Part shown: one piece after another, positions 23,475-36,193 of the stretch
Numbering within the stretch: the first letter of the stretch is position 1
Layout: every line of letters starts with the position of its first letter
Assembly: GCA_903813345.2 (NCBI GenBank)
Contig: CAIIXF020000002.1
Coordinates: 8,021,555 to 8,081,554 of the forward strand
Source of the DNA: Owenia fusiformis
Taxonomy: Eukaryota > Annelida > Polychaeta > Sabellida > Oweniidae
Direction: 5' to 3'
Length of the DNA stretch: 60,000 nt
Made by a program: the position numbers and the translations under genes
The notes under the pieces: model-generated
Databases searched by the model: none
What the model was told of the DNA's origin: nothing
The model's input: only the letters and a program-made list of their open reading frames with translations

Positions 23475-23758
23475 CACTGTTGCTCATAAATATGGAATAT
23501 TATGAAGTTTACAATCAATTTTCTCTTTATTGAGATCTTTAAATGTTAACATTTTCCATATTTTTTCAGTATACTCAGGAAAGTGAATCAACATTTTTGT
23601 AATTAACAATTTCATTTCCCTAAAATTGATCCACTGGAATTTTGGGGAATATTCTGGTAAGAGTGTATTTCTGAGACTAATTAAAGTTTTCTGGAATATT
23701 TTCAAAGTGCACTGATTCTTGCCAATGGCCCAATGTTCCAGATTTATGAACAATAGTG
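23475..23758. mobile_element. Mariner-like MITE
   Basis: TA dinucleotides flank a 284-bp element with inverted ends of about 26 bp (CACTGTTGCTCATAAATATG against the complement of CATATTTATGAACAATAGTG-like sequence, four mismatches). The interior is AT-rich, with no transposase. Confidence 0.8.
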
Positions 23759-24046
23759 TATGTCAGTGGCGTGGCCAGGAAGGAAAAAGCATAATTTTTC
23801 CATGTATTATTCATGTCTTAAAGTGCTGTAGATCTCAATTTTATTTTCATGTAAATTGTCTTACATACATGAAGTGCTAGTATTGGTTACTGGATGGGGG
23901 TCTGTCAGAGGTCCATTTAAACCCTCTAAGAGGACTTTATGATTTGAGCCTTTTAAGTTTTTGCATTGGGTCTTTTGAAAGTCCATGATTTTTGGTAGGA
24001 GTTACAAAATATTTAACAAAACATGAATATCTTATACATTGCCTAA

Positions 24047-24086
24047 TGCCCTGGTCACATTTGCTCCAATCCATCGGACCAGGGCA
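24047..24086. repeat. Minimal copy of the ATGCCTGG-end family
   Basis: TGCCCTGGTC (24047-24056) and GACCAGGGCA (24077-24086) are perfect inverted repeats around ACATTTGCTCCAATCCATCG, the sub-terminal sequence of the family at 22537. It looks like a MITE collapsed to its ends. Confidence 0.6.
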
Positions 24087-25519
24087 TACCTTGACAGACC
24101 TCCACACACTTCTTGGATATATGTAAATCTGATATTTTGTGCCATACTCAATATTACAGATCACATAATAAAATAAAAGTTGTAATTGTGTCAATGCAGT
24201 CCATCACTTTCAGCTCGGTATGATCAAAATGGACAAATATGGACATACCTCCATACCATAAGTTCGATACTTACCTGATCTCGTTAAAAAGTATGTTAAT
24301 ATGTAAATGTACAACAGACTAAGAAATCAAGGTTATATTTTATCTTTTATTACTTTATGTGCATAATTCTGATTATAAGTTTGTTCTTAGACGCTAAGTT
24401 ACATTTTGATTGTAAAAATCATTTTCTGAACATGTGTTAAAAAGGTTTAAGTATCCTTGAAAGTATTTTATAATTGATATCAGAGATTTTTTCAAATTTT
24501 TCTAACTATCTGAATTTGATTGGTGCGAAAAAAACAATAAATAAACAGCCAACCAATCAAATTACAGTATCCATAAGATCATAAGTTAATGTACATTTAA
24601 TATTACATCAATATGGTAAGCTTCAAATAATTTATATTGATTTATTGTATGACAATATTAGCATAATTTATTCACTGCATCTTGTGTATTTATCATATCT
24701 CACGATTAGTTTATTCTATAGCTGCCTTTGTAGTTTAAATTTGTTTATATATAAACTGTACATGTTTTTCGCGTTGAAATATTATATGTTTGTATGCGTA
24801 TGGTGTAGTATTGGATCATAGTATTTCCATAAATGCAGGTATTCTGTACACCTTTACAAAGTACTGGAACTAGGGTTAATTTGAGTCATCCAATTAGGCA
24901 ATTTTTTGATTTTTTTACATTTGCTGGTTAAACCTTGACACAATATACCTGGAGGATTGTTCTCTGTCTTTGTTGCACATTGAACTACACATAAACATTA
25001 CAAAAATAAAACTTTTCAAGGGTTTATCTTAAATTTTGTCAAATTCACGAATGTAATGGAGATTGGTTTGTTTTTCAAATCACCAATTTTTCAAAATTAA
25101 AACTAACACCAAATTAACCCAAGTAACAGTAACATGAAAAATTGTACATAAAAATTACTGTAAATTATACAAACAAGGGTGTACATGTATATTCAATGTA
25201 TAGCATTTCCCAATTGGTAAAATGTCTCATGAGTCCATTTTTGATAAGATAGCTCTTTTTGATACAGAGCCATGTGACCTAGTTTTTGCATAATACTACC
25301 ATATTTGGTATTCTACATTTTGTAGACAATAGGGATTGTATAGTACATCAGTATACCATGCAAAAGTACAATGGTACAATGGTAAGAGTTATACAGTAAG
25401 TTTAATTGCTCGTAAGGAAGCATTTTGACTAAAAAGCTTTGTAGTTAATCATTGTAACAGACTTTATGAGGAGCTACACAGACACAGGTATAACATCCTT
25501 TGTTATTACAAAGCTTTTG
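24087..25519. other. No gene seen
   Basis: Very AT-rich DNA with no ORF of interest and no strong repeat. Confidence 0.4.
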
Positions 25520-25705
25520 TAAAAATGGGGAAAAAAATTTTGGGCCCCTAAAACCGAAAAGTTTTTTGAAATTTTGAGGCCCATTTTCTTCAAAATTTTG
25601 CCTGAATTAAAATATAAGGCCTTAGAAGGCATAGTAATGACCAAAAAGTCCCACTTTTTGAGACCTTAAGGCCTTTTTTAGCCCCCCCCCGGATCCGCCA
25701 CTGGG
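25520..25705. repeat. Interspersed repeat, CTGGCGGATC/GGGCCC family (copy 2)
   Basis: Starts near TTTTGGGCCCCTAAAACC and ends CCCCCCCCGGATCCGCCACTGGG. See copies at 2131 and 41283. Confidence 0.6.
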
Positions 25706-25789
25706 TATAATAGGACATCTAAAATTGTAATCAATGATAAAGTATACTCTGAATCACTACTGAATTACTATACCTGACCTCTGGCTTAT

Positions 25790-25937
25790 GTCTCGATCAC
25801 ATAAGCTTTATTACAGTGTAATTAATCAGTGGGCGCCTGGTCAATTGAGTATTTTGTCCAGAAAAAATTTTGAACAAATTGCTCGATCGGCTGGTGCTGG
25901 CCGATGAATCAGAGCATATGTAAGCTAGGCATTACAC
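25790..25937. mobile_element. MITE, ATGCCTGG-end/TTGAGTATTTTGTTCAAAA family (copy 3)
   Basis: Contains GGGCGCCTGGTCAATTGAGT, a central inverted pair (AATTGAGTATTTTGTCC... and TTTTGAACAAATTGCTCGAT) and a right end GCATATGTAAGCTAGGCATT. The left end is more decayed. Confidence 0.6.
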
Positions 25938-26070
25938 TGATTTAAATGTTTGATATGTAATATGTATTTAAAGTTTCTCAATGCCTGGGCCTATTTCCTA
26001 ATTCACCAACATTGAAAAAAATCCGAACATCTCTGGTACATCATTGTTCAAAGTGCAATATTTACAACAA

Positions 26071-27507
26071 GGCATTAACATGACAAAATGTCACCACCTA
26101 AAACAATTTGGTCAATTTAAAGCAAGTTGAAAAAATACCTCTTTGACTTTTTTTGACATTGAGAAGGTCATTGAAGGTCAAATGTCAAATGAAAAGTCAG
26201 ATTTGAACTTCTGAGAACATGTAGATGATTTTGAAAAAAAAATTAAGTAAATTTAAAGCAAGTTGAAAAAAGACCTTTTTGACCTTGAGAAGGTCATTGA
26301 AGGTCAAATCTAAAGTCAGATTTGAACTCTGAGAACTTGTAAAGTCAAATTTGAACTTCTGAAAAGATGTAGATGATTTTGAAAAAAAAATTTGGCCAAT
26401 TTGAAGCAAGTTGAAAACAGACCTTTTTGACCTTGTGAAGGTCATTAAAGGTCAAATGTCAAATCTAAAGTCAGATTTGAATTTCTGAGAACATGTAGAT
26501 GATTTTGAAAAAAAAAATTAGTCAATTTGAAGCAAGTTGAAAAAAGACCTTTTTGACCTTTTTTTGACCTTGAGAAGGGGTCATTGAAGGTCAAATGTCA
26601 AATCTAAAATCAAATCTAAAGTCATATTTGAATTTCTGAGAACATGTAGATGATTTTGAAAAAAAATTTAGTCAATTTGAAGCAAGATGAAAAAATACCT
26701 TTTTGACCTTTTTTGACATTGAGAAGGTCATTGAAGGTAAAATGTCAAATCTAAAGTCAGATTTGAATTTCTGAGAACATTTAGATGATTTTGAAAAAAT
26801 TTTTTAGTCAATTTGAAGCAAGTTGAAAAAAGACCTTTTTGACCTTTTTTGACTTTGAGAAGGTCATTGAAGGTCAAATGTCAAATCTTAATTCAAATCT
26901 TAAGTCAGATTTGAACTTCTGAGAACACGTAGATGATTTTTAAAATTTTTTTTAGTCAATTTGAAGCAAGTTGAAAACAGACCTTTTTGACCTTTTTTGA
27001 CCTTGAGAAGGTCATTGAAGGTCAAATGTCAAATCTTAAGTCAAATCTTAAGTCAGATTTGAATTTCTGAGAACATGTAGATGATTTTGAAAAAAAATTT
27101 AGTCAATTTGAAGCAAGTTGAAAACAGACCTTTTTTGACCTTGAGAAGGTCATTGAAGGTCAAATGTCAAATCTAAGGTCAGTTTTGAAGGTCAAATCTA
27201 AAGTCATATTTGAATTTCTGAGAACATGTAGATGATTTTGAAAAAAAAATTAGTCAATGTGAAGCAAGTTGAAAAAAGACCTTTTTGACCTTGAGAAGGT
27301 CATTGAAGGTCAAATGTCAAATCTAAAGTCAGATTTGAACTTCTGTGAACATGTAGATGATTTAGAAAAAAATTGAAGTCAATCTAAACAGTATTTGTTA
27401 AGTTATAGGAAGTTGTAAGAAATTGTTACAGACGCCGGACGCCAACCGCCGTCGCAAAAAAACGGAGACCATAACAATATGTCACCACTTTTGGTGGTGA
27501 CATAAAA
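26071..27507. mobile_element. Long member of the GGCATTAACATG...GTCACCACC family with an internal AGGTCA-rich array
   Basis: The left end GGCATTAACATGACAAAATG-TCACCACC and right end ATAACAATATGTCACCACTT with a GTCACCAC/GTGGTGAC hairpin match the short elements at 18436, 34132 and 53983. Between them lie about nine to ten imperfect units of 100-160 bp (GAGAAGGTCATTGAAGGTCA, then CAGATTTGAA, GAGAACATGTAGATGATTTTG and GTCAATTTGAAGCAAGTTG). A TTCAAAGTGCAATATTTA motif just outside the left end (26048) recalls the right end of the element at 15745. Confidence 0.85.
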
Positions 27508-27846
27508 AATGATGGTGAATTTTTCAGTTTTATTCTAAATGATTTTAATGTAGGTTTATTTTAGGTTCAGATTTCAAGGCACTGGGTTACTTTACTACAT
27601 GTTATAAAATATTTACATTAATTGATGACTTAAATGACAAGATGGACTATCTTAATGTAATTTTCTCATCTATACTCTGTAAAATAAAAAATCATTTCTG
27701 TATAGACATCATAAAAATGATCATAAACAATACATAGAGATATTTGTAAATATAAATATTGTACTTGTAGACTAGTAGATATATAAAAATTGAATATAGG
27801 AAATATTTGTGTAAATTTATGTCTTAATCTTCATTTTGTTTGGGTA

Positions 27847-28064
27847 CACTTCTGACCAAAAGTTTGGAAATTCAAACTCCCCATTGGATCACATGTTAAA
27901 GCTTGATTATGTGTGTTGGGTGATTTAAAATATCTTTGTAATAACCGGACGTACTGTAGGACAAAGCTTCTTACTTTATACCTTTTAAAAATTTGAAATA
28001 TAAACGTGCTTTTGCAGGCTATCCAATTATGAGAAAGGTTTGCCAAACTTTTTTTAGGGGAGTG
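27847..28064. mobile_element. Mariner-like MITE, CACTCCCCTnAAAAAGTTTGGCAA-end family
   Basis: TA flanks (27845-27846, 28065-28066) and inverted ends (CACTTCTGACCAAAAGTTTG against the complement of GCCAAACTTTTTTTAGGGG-AGTG). Relatives lie at 35036-35225 and 43236-43329, with solitary ends near 10784 and 28897. Confidence 0.7.
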
Positions 28065-29664
28065 TATGTAGGACTTCCAGCAAGACTCTCATGTGGTCAA
28101 CACCTTTCATAAAGATAAAGGAATTTTATACCAAACAAATAAACCAAATTTGATGAGTCTGTCTAAAATACATGCTCAATTGATGAGTCGGGGGGGGGGG
28201 GAGCATGGCTTAAAGCAACAACTTTCAAATTTCCTGAAAATTTAATGCCGAAAGATGCGGGTCAAGCGAGCGGTGATTTGGATGGGTCCTCCCTCCTAGA
28301 AAATTTTGGGAAAAGAGATTTGATTGAGTGATTTTTAAGAGTAAGGTAGACTCATTACAAATACTATCAAGTTTAGAAGAAAAAGTATTTTCATAGGAAA
28401 AAAATCAAATATGACCTTATTTAATAATGCTTGTTCTTTGGAAAATGTTAAAATTCCTTTTTTCTTGCTACTAAGGGGACTTGTTCAGTTCGTAAGAGGA
28501 ACCATTATCTTAACCCTTGTAATTGATAACAATAGTCTCGGTTTGGTCCTATAAAGGTTTGATGTTTGAAAATCCATATATAATTACTTAGATAATGCAT
28601 GATTTCATTGAAGTCAGTTAGACCCCAAGAGGTAGTCGAGGGTTTCAGTAGCATATACAATGATGAGTACTGACTTATTTCAGGTTTCATGCTTAAACAT
28701 TTTATTTTAAATGCAGTACCCTTTATCGTATATATTACAATGGCACAATATAATAATGGCACTTGGTAAACTCAAAACCATTCTTTGGACGATGCATGCC
28801 TATACTGCAATTTGAATTAAAATATCAAACATTCTAGTGTTGATAACAAATATTCTTCAGTTTTTCATGACATGTACTTTTAGTGATTCAGTCCCCACCA
28901 AAAGTTTGGCAATAATTCAATTGAACCATGGGTGTCTGTTATGCTATACCTAAAAATCAAATATGGCTACCTTTCCTAAAAATCTATGCAGATTTTCATA
29001 CTTTGAAACACCACTCAAAATTTCAAGTTCAAATTGTGGGCAAACTAAAAGAGTGAGATGCAACCCCACCTACCAAGCTTATGGCAATAATGTACTTTAG
29101 GTGAAATAAATTTCTGAGGTAACTGAGGAACAAACTTATGATTTAACATTGATATCCAATAATTCTAGTTACCATATTTATGGTGGGTGGTGTACATGCA
29201 CATTCTGTAAACATATTTGTCTGTTAACTTGAGGCTAGATGACAAAGCAGTTTTATCAGTCATTAAATTTTGATTAAAATACACTCTTTAACAACATATA
29301 CCAATAGTCCTATAGTACAGGTGCTTGTATATTTACAAAACATTTTTCTTCTTACTCTCTAAAGAAATTAAATAATTTAAGATTTTTTGTTAGTCACAGT
29401 AAAACCTATGGCCACATGAATTTTGCCCCTTTTAGGACTGTTGGGAATATAAATACACAATAATGGACTTCCCATTTTACCTCCACCTGTTCTCTTGGTT
29501 ACATGAACCCTCCACATTAAGGCCAGGTAAAGCCAAGTTTCAGTTCTCATAGATATGGTTAAAGAGTTAGAGAGCCATTTGAACTAGATTCTGCTTTTTT
29601 GTAAGATGAGTTGAATCATCTTGGTGTTGAGGATGATTCTGTATTATTTTGCTGCTCCTTAATA
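28065..29664. other. No gene seen
   Basis: Contains a poly-G run near 28191 and two isolated mariner-type ends (CACCAAAAGTTTGGCAATAA near 28897; CCCCACCTACCAAGCTTATG near 29064) that may bound a decayed element. Nothing coding is visible. Confidence 0.4.
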
Positions 29665-30785
29665 AATTATATTGTGCTGTTCTTTATGATGGGCTATTGT
29701 GCTGTTCTTCATTATGGTCTATTGTGCTGTTCTTCATTATGGTCTATTGTGCTGTTCTTTATGATGGGCTATTGTGCTGTTCTTCATTATGGTCTATTGT
29801 GCTGTTCTTTATTATGGTCTATTGTGCTGTTCTTTATGATGGGCTATTGTGCTGTTCTTCATTATGGTCTATTGTGCTGTTCTTTATGATGGTCTATTGT
29901 GCTGTTCTTCATTATGGTCTATTGTGCTGTTCTTTATGATGGTCTATTGTGCTGTTCTTTATTATGGCCTATTGTGCTGTTCTTTATGATGGGCTATTGT
30001 GCTGTTCTTTATGATGGTCTATTGTGCTGTTCTTTATGATGGGCTGTTGTGCTATTCTTAATTATGGTCTATTGTACCGTTCTTAATGATGGGCTATTGT
30101 GCCGCTCTTTATGATGGGCTATTGTGCCGTTCATTATGATGGTCTCTTGTGCCGTTTTTAATTATGGTCTATTGTGCTGTTCTTCATTATGGTCTATTGT
30201 GCTGTTTTTTATGATGGGCTATTATGCTGTTCTTAATTATGGTCTATTGTACCGTTCTTAATGATGGGCTATTGTGCTGTTCTTCATTATGGTCTATTGT
30301 GCTGTTCTTTATGATGGGCTATTGTGCTGTTCTTTATGATGGGCTATTGTGCTGTTCTTTATGATGGGCTGTTGTGCTATTCTTAATTATGGTCTATTGT
30401 GCTGTTCTTTATGATGGTCTCTTGTACCGTTCTTAATGATGGGCTATTGTGCTGTTCTTCATTATGGTCTATTGTGCTGTTCTTTATGATGGGCTATTGT
30501 GCTGTTCTTTATGATGGGCTATTGTGCTGTTCTTTATGATGGGCTGTTGTGCTATTCTTAATTATGGTCTATTGTGCTGTTCTTTATGATGGGCTAATTG
30601 TGCTGTTCTTCATTATGGTCTATTGTGCTGTTCTTAATTATGGTCTATTGTGCTGTTCTTTTATGATGGGCTATTGTGCTGTTCTTCATTATGGTCTATT
30701 GTGCTGTTCTTCACTATGGTCTATTGTGCTGTTCTTTATGATGGTATATTGTGCTGTTCTTTATGATGGGCTATTGTGCTGTTCC
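29665..30785. repeat. Minisatellite, 25-bp unit ATTGTGCTGTTCTTTATGAT-GGGCT
   Basis: About 45 tandem copies with few variants (TTTATGATGGG, TTCATTATGGT, TTAATTATGGT, GTACCGTTC). Variant types recur in blocks, for example around 30010-30130 and 30340-30450, which indicates higher-order duplication. The 25-bp period cycles the frame and gives artefactual ORFs of 90-96 codons. Confidence 0.97.
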
Positions 30786-32881
30786 TCTCGTATCAACTCA
30801 GCCAATCTTTCCATTGCCTGAAAATACAGTAGTCAATGCATTAGTATTGCCTGAAACACATCAGTCAACATACTGAGTATTGCCTGTAAATCAACACATA
30901 AAATAACACAGGGGTCCTTCAAAGTTCGTATGATTACATTCATAATAATAACAACCACAAAAATATGGAATAATCATATATACCCCAGAGGTTTTGCTTA
31001 TTTTCATTAGTGGTGAACACAATTCTAAACACCCTACTATATTGGAAATGGCAGATCACTAATAAAAAAAAGGTAGTGAAATGGTTGGGACTGGAGACAT
31101 TTCACTTTCGAAAGTCTCACCAATGAACTTGTATTATAATGAACATAAGCACAAACTTTTGACTGTTATATTTATGATTTCTTTATGGTGGCACTAATTT
31201 ACAAGCACTCTTGAAGTTTATAGATTCAACTTCACTTTAATCTAAACATGTCAGATATCAACGAAATCCAAAGCAAAGTACAGTTGTACATTGTGAAATG
31301 ATACCAAAGATGTTACTGGTATATTTCACAATTTGAACGCTTGATTTTCAATATGGTTTTAAGTGTTGACTTCATGATTGCTTACAAATTTCTTGATGTT
31401 TGCACTCTTAAAAATAGGAATGATGTCAAAATGGTCACAGTTGACAGAAAAAATGGTGCCATTGAATGGGAAAAACTTGGTTTCAATGGTACTGCTTCAA
31501 TCAATGGAACCATTCGATGGAAAAAAACTTGTACCATTCAATAGAAAAAAACTTTGTAATGAAGGATTTTGTGCCTGATTAAAATCTCAAAAATCCTATG
31601 AAACTTTTTTGTCTAAATGCTTTGACACAAAACAATTTAGCCTGCTTTGTATCTCTTATCATTATGAATGCTGTGAAAATAAAATGGTCAGTGTAAACGT
31701 AGCTGAAGTCTTTTAAGTCTTTCATAACATAAGTAGGGACAACACTTTTGACCTTGACCTTCGTTTGAAGGAGTTAGCTGATAACAGCTCAATAATCTTT
31801 GAACAATGATTGTACATGTACTTCTTAGCATCTGACACCCACTTTCATTTTTGACAACAGGCAGCAAATTTGATAGTCTGCTCTTCACAGTAAATTACTT
31901 TGCATGTTTTCTGCCTGTTTTTTTGATATAGTGCTTTCACCACCTATGTCAGATAACAGGTAAAAAAGGACTGATAATGTTTTTTCTTTTAACATTGCAT
32001 CAATGAGGATTTTGCCTACACACTTTTTAGTAGAACCAAGGGAATTCCACACAGGTTTTACTGTATTTCAAATAACATTGCCTTCGGAAATGGCATCAGT
32101 TAGTAATATACCTCATCCATGATTAATGAGAATTTTAAAGTACACCCTCTTAAATAATTATGATTGAAAAGAGTTAATGTCAAAAAGGTAAACAAAATAT
32201 TGACACACACAGAATAATCAACTTCCACACGAACCGCATAAAACAATTTTTACTATTGGAACCAGATGTCTACATGTAGGTACATGTATACGCTTTGAAA
32301 TGAACGTTTTTTAACTATACTGTTTTTTTGGTATTTTTGTGTTATTGTCTACAAAAGGATGTTTTTAACTAATAGAAGAGAATCTAGGACTTAAATAATG
32401 CTAAAATAAGACTAAAACTTAGAAATATTACTTTGTTTAAAATGTTCGGGCCCAGATTAAAACCCTGAAAAAATATTTGACTTTAGGACTGCATGAAGGT
32501 GAATATCTCATGAATTGTTAATTAAGTACACACACACACACAGGTCCACACACATATATAGATAAGACATATGTAAAGTCCTCTAAGACAAAGGCAAGAC
32601 TTATGTATGAGTCCTTGGGCCAATATTTAACATGTAAATTTGGGACTGTCTCAAAAGCCAATGTTTATTCTTTAAGTTTTATACTTCATACTTCGAAGTT
32701 GTTCAATCGAGACCAAAGACATACAAGATAGGCAAATTACACTCTGTTGCTTACAAACAATTCTAGAGTTTTAATGTAAAGTCTTTTTTGGTCTTTGAAA
32801 TAATTTGGTTTGAAATCTTTTCTTGTGGTTTGAATGTGAAATGCATTTAAGCTGGGGGGGATAGAACTACTACAAGTGATG
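30786..32881. other. No gene seen; small repeats
   Basis: A CA microsatellite lies near 32528-32543 and a short ATTGAATGGGAAAAACTTG-like duplication near 31455-31555. ACAGGTTTTACTGTA at 32052 is a solitary end of the GTAAAACCTGT family. No coding signal. Confidence 0.45.
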
Positions 32882-33061
32882 TAGTCAGGTATGTAGCAGG
32901 CGAGGCAATAACCTCACCTATATTTAACAGAAATACATTTCTGGATGTTTTTTCAACTAAAACAGGGACAATAAAGTCCAGGTAGAATCATGTCTATTTT
33001 TGCTCTTTGCCTCACCTATTCATTTTTTGCCTCACATAATTTTAAATCCTGGCTCTGCCCC
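32882..33061. repeat. GTAGCCAGG/GAGGCAA family copy
   Basis: Begins GTAGTCAGGTATGTAGCAGG-CGAGGCAA and ends with GCCTCACC words and CCTGGCTCTGCCCC, an imperfect inverted arrangement like 8603-9331. Confidence 0.55.
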
Positions 33062-34131
33062 TAAATACAATGGAAGTTTTCACGAATTGATGTTTATTTC
33101 CACATGAAGACTTACCAAGGTCAAATTGTTTCCTCTAACTACATTTACTGACAATATTTGAACAGGTCAGCATAAACTAAATGTATACAGATAAATATAA
33201 AGGCATGTCATATTTTTTATATTTTAAATGACTATAACAACATTTTGTTTATTCATACTTCACAAAAGATTATAAAAATATACAACTTGGGTATTCAAAA
33301 CTTTTTTACAAAATGGCACGCTACATTCTATAGTTTCTATCAAAATATAAAAGTTATAGGCTTATTATTGAGTTAAAGGTTATCTGTCATTTGAAGTTGA
33401 GATTGAAAGGGCTTGAAAGGAGGGGTCCCCAAGCAAGTGAAATAATTGTCTAATCTGCATTTTCCATCCTCATCTTCCACTAATAGTCAAGCTTCATAAG
33501 ATGTATGTTTGCCATTAATTTTTTTTAATATATTCGAAAAATGCCCCTTAGTGGGGGGGGGGTTGACTCCCAATGATGAACACTGGGACAGAAGATGACA
33601 ATTGTTATCATCAATATTTTCCCAATTAAATTACAATTATGCAAATTAGTGATTAAAATATCATTTAAGTGTGCAGGGATCCTTCCTTCCGACTAGCCCA
33701 AGTCTATATTTAGTGTTTCAATCAACATTTTCAAACACTATATTTAGTATTTCAATCAACATTTTCAAAAAAGACTAAAATATAGCATTTCCTACGCAAA
33801 TTTCACATCAACATCCTTCAGAATAAAAAAAGGAAAATTTGAGTTGCTTAGAATAATCAAGCAATGCATTTTCATATGACTAATGAAATTATAGATATTC
33901 AAAGAAGAATCCTTTATATTCTCTAGAAATATATGAGTAGTATATGACAGTTCTGCTTTCTAAATTGTTTTGACAAAAATTACCTGTTGATTTGAGGAAC
34001 TTGGCAACTGTTTCCATGGTAACATTTCTGATAATTATGCTTATTGATTCATTTTGTCTGTTGTAAATAATTCCAATAAAACGTAACATTTTCAAATTTT
34101 ATAATTAAAAATAGCAACACCAGATTTAAAC
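33062..34131. other. No gene seen
   Basis: A 36-bp direct duplication (CTATATTTAGTGTTTCAATC...) lies near 33702-33770 and a poly-G tract near 33550. Otherwise plain AT-rich DNA. Confidence 0.4.
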
Positions 34132-34252
34132 AAGCTGGCATTAACATGCAAAATGTCACCACCTGCCATTTGTTACAGATGCCAAATGCCAACTAACAAA
34201 CGCCATAGTTGGTGACTATAACAATATGACACCACTCCTGTGGTGAAATAAA
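34132..34252. mobile_element. Short MITE, GGCATTAACATG...GTCACCACC family
   Basis: 120-bp element: GGCATTAACATGCAAAATGT-CACCACC at the left, a middle with GATGCCAAATGCCAACTAAC, and a right end ATATGACACCACTCCTGTGG. It matches the reverse complement of 18436-18557 end to end. Confidence 0.75.
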
Positions 34253-35035
34253 AAATAGAAAAATAGAGTACACAGAATAGTTTAGAAATTTTGATTGTTC
34301 TACACTTTGAGATGGTCCCCCACCTTGAGAGGAGGTGTGAGTGTTCTCTATGTACTGTATGCAGATTATGAAAGGTGATCTCTGGGTTGAATACATACAT
34401 ACGTACCTGAGAACATACCTGTTTAACATACAGGTAGACAGCGCAGAAACTCGTTAACAACACATAAAATACAGGTGAGTAATGTAAAAATTTACTGAAT
34501 TTTTTGAATATTGATTTTAAATTGGAGGATCTTTTTTAATCGAAGTCAAAGTTTTTTAATTACAATTGATATCAAACATGTGAGTATGGAGGTTTCATAA
34601 TGTGATATTATAAATTTATTCTTTCAGCATATGAATCAACTTTTTGCATATCCAATTGTGATCATTTGTATGGTAAAAGATGTTTAGTTTCAAATTGAGT
34701 CAATATGTATCATCATAGCTTAAAGCTAAAATAACCCTTAATTTCTTTGTTGAAAAATGTGATAGACAAAGATTGGTCACACCCATAGAATTTGGGGAAC
34801 ATCCCCTGGGGACTGGGATCTAAATTTGGAACTGCAATATCATGGGTGGTAATTCAGATCTTCAGTGGGTACATAACTGTCAAGAGTTGGGGATCACACC
34901 CCCAAATTTATGAGAACACACCCACATGTTTAGGAGAACACACCCACATGCCTGTTTAATGTATCCTTTCTGTATTGCATTTACAAAAAACTGTAAATAT
35001 CAATTTCAAAATGGCAGCCATATTCTTCATGACAA
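34253..35035. other. No gene seen
   Basis: AT-rich flank with no coding or repeat structure I can name, apart from a local duplication of GGAGAACACACCCACATG near 34910-34950. Confidence 0.4.
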
Positions 35036-35225
35036 CACTCCCCTCAAAAAGTTTGGCAAACAAAGTTAATGTCAATTTAAAAAATCACTTTTGTCATAGA
35101 TTTCTGACTTATTGTAAATGTATTGAACAACAAAAGCAATATTCCAACTTAAACAGGCACTTTTTATACACTATTTAATGAAGTCAGACTTTCAGTTGCG
35201 AAACTTACTCATATAGAGGGGAATG
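35036..35225. mobile_element. Mariner-like MITE, CACTCCCCT...AGTTTGGCAA-end family
   Basis: Inverted ends CACTCCCCTCAAAAAGTTTG and the complement of CATTCCCCTCTATATGAGTA. TA follows the right end; the left flank is AA, one change from TA. It is more diverged than the copy at 27847. Confidence 0.6.
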
Positions 35226-36173
35226 TATGAGCTAGTGTGTAATCTCATATCTGATCTTAACCCTGGATTAAAGGCGCTTGACCTGTGATTAATACATTTT
35301 TACTTGATTGTTGAACTTTCATTTTGAAAGAATTCACATTATTTAGATATAAATTCCGCATAAGTCATATGAATTGGCCAAAGTCAATTAATTAATAGTA
35401 CAAGTATAAACAAGGAGTAGAATTAAATAACAATCTGGTGAACTAAATGTTGATTTGCAACTCACTTGAATACAACTTGAAAATCAACTTTTTCATTAAC
35501 TTGACTTTTCAAAATCCTTTACCTAATTTGACCCCTGCCCTTGATGAAAGAAATTAACTTTATTTTTCAATAACCAACTTTGGACATTTGGATACTGTCC
35601 CAAACCTTAATATTCAATGACCTTTAATATTATACTCCCATTTTTGTATAGGTGCAAGTATTTACATAAGATAAGTTCAAACTTAAATCCTGTCTCAAAC
35701 ACACACAAACATGGCCTCAAAGACATTGGTCTTCTATTGATAAATTACTGAGTTGTGTCTACTGATCCACATAAATCAATCACATGATAGGTAGTAGTAG
35801 TTATGGTAGTCACATTCATAGGGTAGTCACATTCTTCAGGTAGTCACATTCAGGGGGAAGTAACATGACATAACATAAAAGTATTCACATAGTTGTGTTC
35901 CTAGTCTCATTAAAATATACAGTTGTGTTCAACTTAAAGAATATCATGTTAATTCTTTAAAAATGACATTCTTAAAAGTACATGTCATGTTTTAAGCAAT
36001 TGTCATGTACAAAACATGTCATATTTCAAGTTGATGTCAAGTGCTATCTAGATGATTCATGAACACATCCAAGACCCTGGAGAAAACATTATAATCTCCA
36101 TGACAACCTTGGCGACAACGGCATCCATTCTCTGGAGCATTTAATCTTCATACACATGCAATTTTGTTTTCCA
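35226..36173. other. Upstream region of the Ig-domain gene
   Basis: AT-rich. GGTAGTCACATTC is repeated three times near 35808-35850 and CATGTC/GTCATG words recur near 35940-36030. A noncoding first exon must lie here or farther left if the acceptor at 36173 is used, but I cannot place it. Confidence 0.4.
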
Positions 36174-36193
36174 GAAACATTGACTTCGTTACC

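Noticed and set aside
22879-23487. 202-codon minus-strand ORF
   Set aside because: It runs across both arms of the foldback at 22723-23258 and into the next MITE; it has no domain and its peptide mirrors the palindrome.
36164-36193. Upstream Met for the Ig-domain protein
   Set aside because: The segment overlaps a strong splice acceptor, and starting there would place ten residues before a good signal peptide.
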